Assembly (NCBI RefSeq): GCF_001865575.2
Contig: NZ_CP017564.2
Span: 1-64,000 of the forward strand
Length of the DNA stretch: 64,000 nucleotides
Source: Paraburkholderia sprentiae WSM5005
Lineage (GTDB): Bacteria > Pseudomonadota > Gammaproteobacteria > Burkholderiales > Burkholderiaceae
Reading direction: 5' to 3'
Within the stretch, counting starts at the first letter, position 1; every line of letters starts with the position of its first letter. The position numbers were made by a program, and so were the translations under genes. Under the pieces are notes generated by a model that ran no database searches, was not told the origin of the DNA, and saw nothing but the letters and a program-made list of their open reading frames with translations. Below are positions 43,014-50,770 of this stretch, one piece after another.

Positions 43014-43067
43014 TTGCTACGCAGAAGATCGACGCGTATAGTCGAATACAATGATATAAAAATATCA
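43014..43067 (+). promoter_or_regulatory. Promoter with downstream motif B (full match)
   Basis: TTGCTA (43014-43019), 17 bases, TATAGT (43037-43042): near-consensus promoter. TGATATAAAAATATCA at 43052-43067 matches TGAT-N8-ATCA and lies just past the expected start point. Confidence 0.65.
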
Positions 43068-43114
43068 CTCATGGCAGATACGAGCGTTGATGCCTTCCAC
43101 TTAGGTTAACAATT

Positions 43115-43609
43115 GTGACTGGACGAGATGACGACGACGGTTCGATGCCCATGATGCTTCGCTTGCCAGAACGGGCCAAGCGTCTCCCGGATCGCGGCGG
43201 CAATTCCTTTGTCACTGACCTTGAGCTACTAACGAGAAACCGGCTGACGGCTAGGGCTCGCGCATCGGCGGTCGGAAGGTTTTGGCGAGTGTCCGTGAGA
43301 GAGCCGAACCCGTCGCTTACGGCAGTAGTCGCGGTATGGCTGGATGACCCTGACCTCGAATTTTTCGCAATGTTGGTTGAGTCTCTGTTGCTACCTGCAC
43401 ACGCAGCACGAAGAATGACGAATCATGGATACCGACCATCAAACTCCGCGGCCAGTGGCCGAAAAGCGGTTGGCGCGATACAACGGCCGATACAGCAAGA
43501 CGAAGCGGGGCTACGTCGTCGCGGTGGTGGAGCAGCGGGCCGGCGATCGGGTGTTAGTGGAGGGAATCGGACAAGATGGGTGGCTCAGGCGCTTTATAGT
43601 GAAGAGTGA
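43115..43609 (+). CDS. Uncertain reading frame after motif B promoter
   Basis: 164 codons from GTG. The first 100 residues look protein-like (LRLPERAKRLPDRGGNSFVT, AVVAVWLDDPDLEFFAMLVE). The last 60 are Arg/Gly-rich and overlap another frame (43425-43643) that looks more natural there. Either two overlapping genes, or one gene with a frameshift near 43425. The promoter at 43014 favours some gene starting here. Confidence 0.4.
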   Translation: MTGRDDDDGSMPMMLRLPERAKRLPDRGGNSFVTDLELLTRNRLTARARASAVGRFWRVSVREPNPSLTAVVAVWLDDPDLEFFAMLVESLLLPAHAARRMTNHGYRPSNSAASGRKAVGAIQRPIQQDEAGLRRRGGGAAGRRSGVSGGNRTRWVAQALYSEE

Positions 43610-43643
43610 GAATCTGCGACCGCTCGCAGGTGAATTGTTCTAG
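43425..43643 (+). CDS. Small basic beta protein, overlapping frame
   Basis: 72 aa (AEKRLARYNGRYSKTKRGYV, VLVEGIGQDGWLRRFIVKSE) with the feel of a KOW/SH3-like barrel. The ATG at 43425 lacks a strong ribosome-binding site. It overlaps the frame 43115-43609 by 185 bases and is followed by motif A five bases after the stop. Confidence 0.5.
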   Translation: MDTDHQTPRPVAEKRLARYNGRYSKTKRGYVVAVVEQRAGDRVLVEGIGQDGWLRRFIVKSENLRPLAGELF

Positions 43644-43647
43644 CGAC

Positions 43648-43661
43648 TTCTGACGTTGGAA
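43648..43661. promoter_or_regulatory. Motif A copy
   Basis: Exact TTCTGACGTTGGAA directly after a stop codon, 187 bases before the methylase-helicase. The intervening bases hold CACATA / TATGTG arms (43696-43718 region) around an AT-rich core, a possible promoter/operator. Confidence 0.65.
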
Positions 43662-43825
43662 ATGTCGGTACCGGCCTTGCGCTTCTACCTTGAGTCACAT
43701 ATTTATATTACTATGTGGCCCATGTAGTACGGGGCTGGCGACCGCATGGTTTGCCAGAAATGGTACAGGTCGCGCCTGTACCGCGATCTGACCGATGCGC
43801 CGTAGGCGTGCGGACAGGCGATTTC

Positions 43826-43839
43826 TGCTGACGTTGGAA
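43826..43839. promoter_or_regulatory. Motif A copy, degenerate left half
   Basis: TGCTGACGTTGGAA, two differences in the left half, eight bases before the start codon of the methylase-helicase gene. GGAAGG at 43836-43841 doubles as ribosome-binding site. Confidence 0.45.
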
Positions 43840-43847
43840 GGCGCACA

Positions 43848-46800
43848 ATGAAAAGACGTGCCGATGAGGCCCAACTCGGGTTTGACTTTACATTTAATGA
43901 GACGGTTGCCGCGATCGAGCGCATCAACGAAGATGCTGCGGCTGACCCAATAGACGAACAGACTGGAGCTAAAAATGCTGGAAGGCCAACTCAAACCACT
44001 GGACGTGGCCAAGCGCGTCCTCCAACCGGATACGATCTCTTCAGTGCGCCAGAGCCCGTTTCATCTGCGCGCGTGGACGATCCTCGACCGCTGGGCGCTG
44101 AACTCGCCGCAGCGACTGAAGGCGCTGGAAACGCAGGGCGAAGTGATCTTGCTGGGCCGTCTGCTGGACCAGCAGACGGCGGAGCACGAGGCGTTGATGG
44201 ACGCGTCGGAGATGTTGCAAACGGGAGTGTCGGAGTCGGAAGTCCTGGCGCTGGCGAACATCTCGACCGAACTGAGCTAGAACAGACAGCACAGCCGGCT
44301 CTCGCGCGCGCGCCGATCGACATTGAACCGCCGACCGACTACGTCATCAGTGACGCGGACCGACTGGGCGAAGGCGGCGCAAAGACGAAGTATCGCGAAA
44401 ACGTCGCGGCACTTCGCCTGCTGGCAAAGCTGCGGGACGAAGACCGCGCCGCTTCGCGGGAAGAACAATCGGTACTCGTGCGATACGTCGGCTGGGGCGG
44501 CATTCCGCAGGCTTTCGATCATCGCAATACCGAATGGCGCACCGAGTTTGAAGAGCTGGCCTCACTGCTCGGAAAAGACGACTACGAGGCTGCGCGTCGA
44601 TCGACGCAGGACGCTCACTATACGGCGCAGCCAGTGGTGGAAGCTGTGCACAGCGCAATGGTGCGCTTCGGTTTTGATGGGGGCCGTGTCCTCGAACCCT
44701 CGATTGGCAGCGGTAACTTCGTTGGCCTCATGCCTGCCTCGATGCGCGAACGGTCGAAGGTCACGGGCATCGAGCTTGACCACGTCACGGCGCAAATCGC
44801 GCGTCACCTGTACCCGTCCGCTTCGGTCATCAACAAAGGGTTTCAGGAAGTCACCATTCCGGGTGGATACTTCGATGCCGCGATCGGCAATCCTCCGTTC
44901 GGCAATCAGTCAGTGTACGACGCGAACCATCGCGACATCTCGCAGTTCTCGATTCACAACTACTTCATCTCGAAGTCAGTCGACAAGCTGCGCGAAGGCG
45001 GCGTTGCTGCGTTTGTCGTCTCGAATTACTTCCTTGATGCACGCGACTCGTCCGCTCGGTCGCACATTGCCGACCAGGCTCACTTCCTCGGCGCGATCCG
45101 ACTTCCCAACACGGCATTCAAAAAGAACGCGCTGACCGAAGTTACGACCGACATCGTCTTTCTCCAGAAAGCGAAGGCGGGCGAAGTGCCTGAGCGCAAC
45201 TGGGTCGATGTGGTGGACGTTCCTGACCTTGCAGGCGGCGAAGATATGCCGCTGAATCAGTATTACCTCGACCGTCCTGAAATGATGCTCGGACGGATGG
45301 AGCGCGCCGGCACGATGTACGCGGGCGGCACGCCCGCTCTGATTGCGCCGGAAGGCCAAGACCTCGCGGTAGACCTGGCGACGGCCATCATGCGCCTGCC
45401 GGAAGGCATCTACGTCGGCCGCGAGGCAGAGCGGACCATTGCTGAAGCTGCGCAGGAGCCGATCGAAGTTCCTGAGTCGGTCAAGATCGGCGCGTATTTC
45501 GTCACCGAAAAGGGCAAGGTCGCGCAGCGTCTGGACGATCTGCTTGACGAACCGCAAGCGCGGCTCGTGACGGACAAGAACGAAAAGGGGCTGGAGCGGA
45601 TCAAGGGCATGACGGATATCCGAAATGTCCTGCGCGACTTGATGCGCGCCGAACGGCGCGAGGACGTGCCCGAAGCGGATCTTGCGATGCTCCGCGGCAA
45701 GCTGAACGTGGTCTACGACGCTTTCGTTAAGCGCAATGGCCACGTCAACTCGCTCGTCAACCGGCAGGCTATGAGCGAAGATCCCGATTACCCGCTGCTT
45801 CAATCGCTCGAGCGCGACTACGACAAGGGCATCTCGAAGGAAGTCGCAAAAAAGAATGGCGTCGAGCCGCGCGACCCGAGCGCGCAAAAGGCTGCAATCT
45901 TCAATACGCGCGTCATGTCCCCGCGTCGCGAGGTCACGCACGTAGAAAGCGCGAAAGACGCTCTGGTCGTCTCGATGAACGAGACAGGCGGCGTCGATCT
46001 GGATTTGATGGTTCGGTTGTCCGGCCGCGACGAGGACGCAATCCTCCGCGAGCTGCAAGGACTCGTCTATCTGAACCCGGCATCGCAACGGTGGGAAACG
46101 GCCGACCGTTACCTGACGGGCAATGTGAAGGACAAGCTGAAACTGGCCGAAGTCGCGGCGTTGGCTGATAACCGTTACGCCGGCAACGTCGAAGCACTGA
46201 AAATTGTCCAGCCGCCGGATATTGAAGCCGTCGACATCTCGATCCAGCTGGGTTCGACGTGGGTTCCTGATCCGGTGGTCAATGATTTCGTGACCCACAT
46301 CTTTGGTAACGTCCATCGCAATGTGACCTACCAGCCGAGCCTCGGCAAGTGGATCGCGAACATCGGCACGGGCGACGCGACCACAATGCGCGTGACGTGG
46401 GGTACGGAAGACGCGCCGGCCAACAAGCTGCTCGAATCGGTCCTGACCAACAAGGCGATCGAGGTGCAGGACATCGTCGGCTACGACGAATACCGCAATC
46501 CCATTCGAAAAACAAACGAAGCGAAGACGGCTGCGGCAAATCAGAAGGCGGATGAAATCCGCCAGGCGTTCTCCGACTGGGTATGGGAGGACAAGGACCG
46601 GCGCGAGATGCTGGGGCGACTGTACAACGATCGTTTCAACACCAACGTCGCGCCGCGTTACGACGGATCGCACCTGTCGCTTCCGGGCGCGTCGAGCGCT
46701 ATCGAGCTTCGTCCGCATCAGAAGGATGCAATCTGGCGCGGCATCCAGGACGGTACCGAGCTGTTCGACCACGTGGTGGGGGCGGGTAAGACGTTCGCAT

Positions 46801-49800
46801 GTATCGCGACGGCGATGGAAAGCAAGCGCATGGGCCTGACGAAAAAAGCCCTATTCGTCGTGCCGAACCATCTCTTGCTGCAATGGAAGGATGACATTTA
46901 CAAGCTGTATCCCGATGCGAATGTGCTGATTGCTGAGAAGTCCGACTTCCAGAAAGAAAACCGGGAACGTCTTTTCGCGCGCATTGCCACGGGCGACTGG
47001 GACGCGGTTGTAGTGGGACATTCGAGCTTCAAAAAGATCGGCATGCCGCCGCAAATGCTCAATGAAATCCTCAACGAGCAAATTGACGATCTGACGGACG
47101 CGATCCTTTCAATCAAGGAAGAGCGCGGCGATCGCGTCACCATCAAGGAGATGGAAAAGGCTCGCGACCGGATGAAGGCGAAGCTCGAACGTGCAGCAGA
47201 AACCGGCGCGAAAGATCGCGTCGTTACCTTCGATGAACTGGGTATCGACGCCATGTTCGTGGACGAGGCTGACGAGTTTAAGAACCTTTTCATCACAACG
47301 TCTCTCTCGCGAATTTCCGGCCTCGGCAACCTTCAAGGTTCCGACAAGGCTTTCGATCTGTTTGTGAAAGCGCGCTACCTCCAAAAGCAGAACGGTGGTC
47401 GTGGCGTCTATTTCGCGACCGGCACGCCCGTGGCCAACACCATCGCTGAAATCTACACGATGCAGCGCTACATGCAGTACGACGAGTTGAAGACGCGCGG
47501 CATTCACCACTTCGACGCGTGGGCTAGCACATTCGGGCAAGTCGTCACGGGTTGGGAGCTGGATGCTACCGGCGTGAACTACCGGCTCAACTCACGCTTC
47601 TCGAAATTCCAGAACGTCCCCGAACTGACCAATTTGTATCGCTCCTTTGCTGATGTCATCACGCGCGAGGATCTGCAACGGCAGGCAGCAGAACGCGGTA
47701 CTCGCTTCCCGGTGCCGAAGGTGAAGGGCGGCAAGCCGACAAACATCGTGGTCGAGCGCTCGCCCATGCAGGCCCGGTACATGGGGGAACAGACGCCCGT
47801 GCTTGGAAGTGATGGAAAGCCAATCCGTCGTGCAGACGGCTCGACAGTCACGAACTGGACGGAGGGTTCGATCATTCATCGCATGGAGAATTTGCCAAAA
47901 GACCCCAGCGAGGACAATCCGCTCAAAATCACGAACGATGCGCGTAAGGCTGGTCTGGACTATCGGTTGATCGACCCGGACGCCCCCGACTTCGAGGGCA
48001 GCAAAACGAACGTCGCGATTGATGAGATGGTTCGCATCTATCACGCGTGGGATGACAAGCGCGGGACTCAGCTGGTGTTTTGCGACTTGTCTACGCCCAA
48101 GCTCGATCGCAACGCAGCAAACAATCAAGTCGCAGCAGTCGCGCGGGATAACGCCGCCGACGAGCACGATGCTCCGGGCGGCGACGAAGTTGCAGTGTCA
48201 ATGGACGAGCTTCTCTCTCGCGGCAACGGTAAGTTCTCGGTCTACGACGACATTCGCTCGAAGCTCATAGCGCGCGGCATTCCCGCTGACGAAATTCGAT
48301 ACATTCACGAAGCGAAAACCGATCTGCAACGCGCGAAGCTTTTCGAACAAGTGCGACGCGGCGACGTTCGCTTCCTGCTGGGCTCGACCGCGAAAATGGG
48401 CGCTGGTACGAACGTGCAGACCCGCCTAGTAGCGGAGCATCATCTGGACGCACCGTGGCGCCCGCGCGATCTTGAACAGCGCGAAGGCCGCATCGTGCGG
48501 CAGGGCAATGAACTCTACAAAGAAGACCCGGACGGTTTTGAAGTCGAGATTCTTCGCTATGCGACCAAGCAGACCTACGATTCGCGTATGTGGCAAACCA
48601 TCGAATACAAGGCGGGCGCGATCGAGCAGTTCCGGCGCGGCGATGGTATCTCGCGCGTGATTGAGGACGTGGCCGGCGAAGCAGCCAACGCGGCAGAAAT
48701 GAAAGCCGCGGCGACGGGAAATCCGCTGATCTTCATGCAGGTGCAGTTGTCAGCCGACCTGAAAAAAATGGAAGCGCTGCATTCGAACTATAAGCGCAAT
48801 CGTCATTCTCTCGAATCGAGCGTTGACTGGCTTTCCAAGGGAGACGAGCGCGCCGAGAAACGCATCAAAGCATATGAGTCTGACGCGGCGCTGCGTAACG
48901 CCAATACGACGGAAGAATGGCAGATGAAGGTGGGGCAGAACACGTTCAACGCCGACTCCAAGGATCATCTGATGGAATCGGTGCTGAGCGGCATGCAGCG
49001 CGCCATTGAAGGGCGCGCGAAGTCCGTGTCTGATAAACCGACGGTCGTGAACATCGGCAAATACAGAGGCTTTGTCGTGACCGCTGCGGCCGACAGCCGA
49101 CATATTCAGTTCGCCCTGAAAGGTGCCGAGGTGTACACGCCGGGCAACCTGCGCTATTCCGTCGAGGACAAGTTCAGCGTAACGGGCTTTATTCAACGCA
49201 TGGACAACGTTCTGGAAGATATCGAAGACAAGGTCTATTGGGAAAAGGATCAGGCCGAACGCGATCGCGCGGAGTTGGCCAAGGTAAAGGAGCAACTCGG
49301 AAAGCCGTTCGCGCAGCAACGCGAACTGGAACTGCTCCGCAAAAACAACGCCGATGTGATGGTCGAGCTCCGGAAGATGCAGGACGATCCTGAATACATC
49401 TCGACGTGGGAACCCGCGACGATCGAATCTGTGCCGGCGCAAGACGGCGACCTGTTCGCGTCCGTCGATCCGCTGGCGTCCGAACGCGCGGCGCGCGAGA
49501 CAGCGTATCGCTCGGAAGTGCGTGAGTCGATCGAGAAAGCTGCGGCCGACTACATCGCTGGCATGCAGGAGCCGCATCGTTCGGATGAGTTCTTCAACCG
49601 GCAGCACGACCGCCTGTTTGAAGGTGACGGTGCCAAGGACGTTCACGCTGGCCTCATCGAAAAGATCAAGTCCGATCGAGAACTTGCGTTGGCGGTCGTA
49701 ACTGCGCCTGGCAAGCGGTTCGCCTCGCCCGAAATGCTCGAAGCCGCAGAGTCCGTTGTGCAGATCGCGGCGGCAGCCAAACAACAGGCAAGCGCGGTCG

Positions 49801-50033
49801 GTCTTACGCCCGAGATGCCGAACCGCGACGGTGGCACGTATTCCGGTCGAGTCGTGGCGCAGACCCCTCACTACCTTGTTCAAGACGCTGGCCACGGTAA
49901 GGGAGTCTTGCATCATCGCGGCGACGTGATCCAGACGAACGGGGTGAACATCGGCGACAACATTCGGCTCAGCTACAAGGCAGGACATGCGCTGGCCCGC
50001 GCGAATGACGCAAATAATTCACTGACCCGATAG
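43848..50033 (+). CDS. Giant N6-adenine methylase / SNF2-type helicase with KfrB tail
   Basis: 2061 aa. The N-terminal 45 residues (EAQLGFDFTFNETVAAIERI) are followed by a Gly/Ala-rich linker to about 150. An adenine methylase domain has the SAM motif VLEPSIGSGNFVG near 280 and catalytic NPPF near 347. A superfamily 2 helicase follows: HVVGAGKTFA near 975, MFVDEADEFKNL near 1138, REGRIVRQGNE near 1545. Coiled-coil regions come next, and a KfrB domain near 1990-2050 (HYLVQDAGHGKGVLHHRGD). Proteins of this kind on plasmids and phages are thought to shield incoming DNA from restriction (DarB-like); that is family knowledge, not shown here. Confidence 0.88.
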   Translation: MKRRADEAQLGFDFTFNETVAAIERINEDAAADPIDEQTGAKNAGRPTQTTGRGQARPPTGYDLFSAPEPVSSARVDDPRPLGAELAAATEGAGNAGRSDLAGPSAGPADGGARGVDGRVGDVANGSVGVGSPGAGEHLDRTELEQTAQPALARAPIDIEPPTDYVISDADRLGEGGAKTKYRENVAALRLLAKLRDEDRAASREEQSVLVRYVGWGGIPQAFDHRNTEWRTEFEELASLLGKDDYEAARRSTQDAHYTAQPVVEAVHSAMVRFGFDGGRVLEPSIGSGNFVGLMPASMRERSKVTGIELDHVTAQIARHLYPSASVINKGFQEVTIPGGYFDAAIGNPPFGNQSVYDANHRDISQFSIHNYFISKSVDKLREGGVAAFVVSNYFLDARDSSARSHIADQAHFLGAIRLPNTAFKKNALTEVTTDIVFLQKAKAGEVPERNWVDVVDVPDLAGGEDMPLNQYYLDRPEMMLGRMERAGTMYAGGTPALIAPEGQDLAVDLATAIMRLPEGIYVGREAERTIAEAAQEPIEVPESVKIGAYFVTEKGKVAQRLDDLLDEPQARLVTDKNEKGLERIKGMTDIRNVLRDLMRAERREDVPEADLAMLRGKLNVVYDAFVKRNGHVNSLVNRQAMSEDPDYPLLQSLERDYDKGISKEVAKKNGVEPRDPSAQKAAIFNTRVMSPRREVTHVESAKDALVVSMNETGGVDLDLMVRLSGRDEDAILRELQGLVYLNPASQRWETADRYLTGNVKDKLKLAEVAALADNRYAGNVEALKIVQPPDIEAVDISIQLGSTWVPDPVVNDFVTHIFGNVHRNVTYQPSLGKWIANIGTGDATTMRVTWGTEDAPANKLLESVLTNKAIEVQDIVGYDEYRNPIRKTNEAKTAAANQKADEIRQAFSDWVWEDKDRREMLGRLYNDRFNTNVAPRYDGSHLSLPGASSAIELRPHQKDAIWRGIQDGTELFDHVVGAGKTFACIATAMESKRMGLTKKALFVVPNHLLLQWKDDIYKLYPDANVLIAEKSDFQKENRERLFARIATGDWDAVVVGHSSFKKIGMPPQMLNEILNEQIDDLTDAILSIKEERGDRVTIKEMEKARDRMKAKLERAAETGAKDRVVTFDELGIDAMFVDEADEFKNLFITTSLSRISGLGNLQGSDKAFDLFVKARYLQKQNGGRGVYFATGTPVANTIAEIYTMQRYMQYDELKTRGIHHFDAWASTFGQVVTGWELDATGVNYRLNSRFSKFQNVPELTNLYRSFADVITREDLQRQAAERGTRFPVPKVKGGKPTNIVVERSPMQARYMGEQTPVLGSDGKPIRRADGSTVTNWTEGSIIHRMENLPKDPSEDNPLKITNDARKAGLDYRLIDPDAPDFEGSKTNVAIDEMVRIYHAWDDKRGTQLVFCDLSTPKLDRNAANNQVAAVARDNAADEHDAPGGDEVAVSMDELLSRGNGKFSVYDDIRSKLIARGIPADEIRYIHEAKTDLQRAKLFEQVRRGDVRFLLGSTAKMGAGTNVQTRLVAEHHLDAPWRPRDLEQREGRIVRQGNELYKEDPDGFEVEILRYATKQTYDSRMWQTIEYKAGAIEQFRRGDGISRVIEDVAGEAANAAEMKAAATGNPLIFMQVQLSADLKKMEALHSNYKRNRHSLESSVDWLSKGDERAEKRIKAYESDAALRNANTTEEWQMKVGQNTFNADSKDHLMESVLSGMQRAIEGRAKSVSDKPTVVNIGKYRGFVVTAAADSRHIQFALKGAEVYTPGNLRYSVEDKFSVTGFIQRMDNVLEDIEDKVYWEKDQAERDRAELAKVKEQLGKPFAQQRELELLRKNNADVMVELRKMQDDPEYISTWEPATIESVPAQDGDLFASVDPLASERAARETAYRSEVRESIEKAAADYIAGMQEPHRSDEFFNRQHDRLFEGDGAKDVHAGLIEKIKSDRELALAVVTAPGKRFASPEMLEAAESVVQIAAAAKQQASAVGLTPEMPNRDGGTYSGRVVAQTPHYLVQDAGHGKGVLHHRGDVIQTNGVNIGDNIRLSYKAGHALARANDANNSLTR
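43975..44280 (+). CDS. Overprinted small gene inside the methylase-helicase linker
   Basis: 101 aa in another frame of the giant gene: ATG at 43975 with GGAG nine bases ahead, TAG at 44278. The product looks natural (PLDVAKRVLQPDTISSVRQS, LHAWTILDRWALNSP-like order, GEVILLGRLLDQQTAEHEAL) and most of its third codon positions are G or C, as in real genes here. In the same stretch the giant protein is a low-complexity Gly/Ala/Asp linker with low-GC third positions. That is the pattern expected if this inner frame is the constrained one. No family assigned. Confidence 0.6.
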   Translation: MLEGQLKPLDVAKRVLQPDTISSVRQSPFHLRAWTILDRWALNSPQRLKALETQGEVILLGRLLDQQTAEHEALMDASEMLQTGVSESEVLALANISTELS

Positions 50034-50069
50034 CAGGCGTCGGCGCGGGCGTTGCACTCCGACGCCTGC
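50033..50069 (+). other. Stem-loop after methylase-helicase gene
   Basis: Perfect 11-base arms GCAGGCGTCGG (50033-50043) and CCGACGCCTGC (50059-50069) with a 15-base loop. No T-run follows, so it is either a weak terminator, an mRNA stabiliser or a protein-binding site. Confidence 0.6.
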
Positions 50070-50096
50070 GCCGCCACACGAGCTTGGGATGTGGAC

Positions 50097-50110
50097 TTCT
50101 GACGTTGGAA
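50097..50110. promoter_or_regulatory. Motif A copy before nuc
   Basis: Exact TTCTGACGTTGGAA ending 13 bases before the nuc start; the following AAAAAGGAG is the ribosome-binding site. This is the last motif A copy; I found none in the small-gene array. Confidence 0.65.
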
Positions 50111-50123
50111 AAAGGAGAAACGT

Positions 50124-50684
50124 ATGAGGTTTGGTTCCCTCAGTAAAAGCGTTGCCGCCCTGGTGATTGCTGCGGTAGCGACGTACTGCGGCCCTGCAGG
50201 GGCTACGGAGGCAGTAAGCATCGAAGTAGGCTTCACGCCGGGAGGCAGTGCCGAAGCGCTGGTCCTCAAGACCCTAAATTCGTCGCGGCAGTCGATCCGC
50301 TTGATTGGCTATTCCTTTACTTCGCCCGAAGTCGTCGAGGCGCTCATCGACGCGAAGCGAAGAGGCGTCGATGTGGCAGTTGCTGTTGACTTCAAAAGCA
50401 ATCTTGAAGAGGACCGCACGGGCAGGGGACGCGCAGCACTGGGGGCACTCGTGAACGCGGGCATTCCTACGCGGGTCGTAAGCGCATTTCCAATAACCCA
50501 CGATAAATATTTCATTGTGGACGGAAAAACGGTTGAGACGGGGAGCTTCAACTATACAAGGTCTGCCGCAAGGCGCAATGCGGAGAACGCCGTCGTGTTG
50601 ACGGGAGATCTGGAGCTTGTCCGAGCATACTTGAAGAACTGGCAGTACGTGTACTCACAGGGTGAGGACTACCGTCCTCGTTGA
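50124..50684 (+). CDS. nuc: Exported PLD-family endonuclease (Nuc-like)
   Basis: 186 aa with a signal peptide (cut near GPAGA/T). It is a single-HKD phospholipase D-type nuclease like Nuc of pKM101: HDKYFIVDG near residue 126 gives His, Lys and Asp, followed by TGSFNYT. The protein acts as a dimer in the periplasm in known cases and degrades DNA non-specifically. An excellent AAAAAGGAG precedes the ATG. pKM101 and many conjugative plasmids carry such a gene near the transfer region. Confidence 0.9.
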   Translation: MRFGSLSKSVAALVIAAVATYCGPAGATEAVSIEVGFTPGGSAEALVLKTLNSSRQSIRLIGYSFTSPEVVEALIDAKRRGVDVAVAVDFKSNLEEDRTGRGRAALGALVNAGIPTRVVSAFPITHDKYFIVDGKTVETGSFNYTRSAARRNAENAVVLTGDLELVRAYLKNWQYVYSQGEDYRPR

Positions 50685-50716
50685 ATTAGACCGCGAACAA
50701 TGATATGTTTATATCA
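50681..50716 (+). promoter_or_regulatory. Promoter overlapped by perfect motif B
   Basis: TTGAAT (50681-50686), 17 bases, TATGTT (50704-50709). The perfect inverted repeat AATGATAT / ATATCATT (50699-50718) with TGAT-N8-ATCA at 50701-50716 covers the -10. This is the most symmetric motif B copy. Confidence 0.65.
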
Positions 50717-50770
50717 TTGAATACAGGGCGTAGCGTTCGTTGCGCGGCTCATAGCGAAGGAGTTTAAAAA

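Noticed and set aside
44976..46772. Long minus-strand open frame opposite the methylase-helicase
   Set aside because: Arg/Val/Leu-rich antisense shadow with no start signal; the plus-strand protein has clear catalytic motifs. The same holds for 48750-49988 and 2095-2913.
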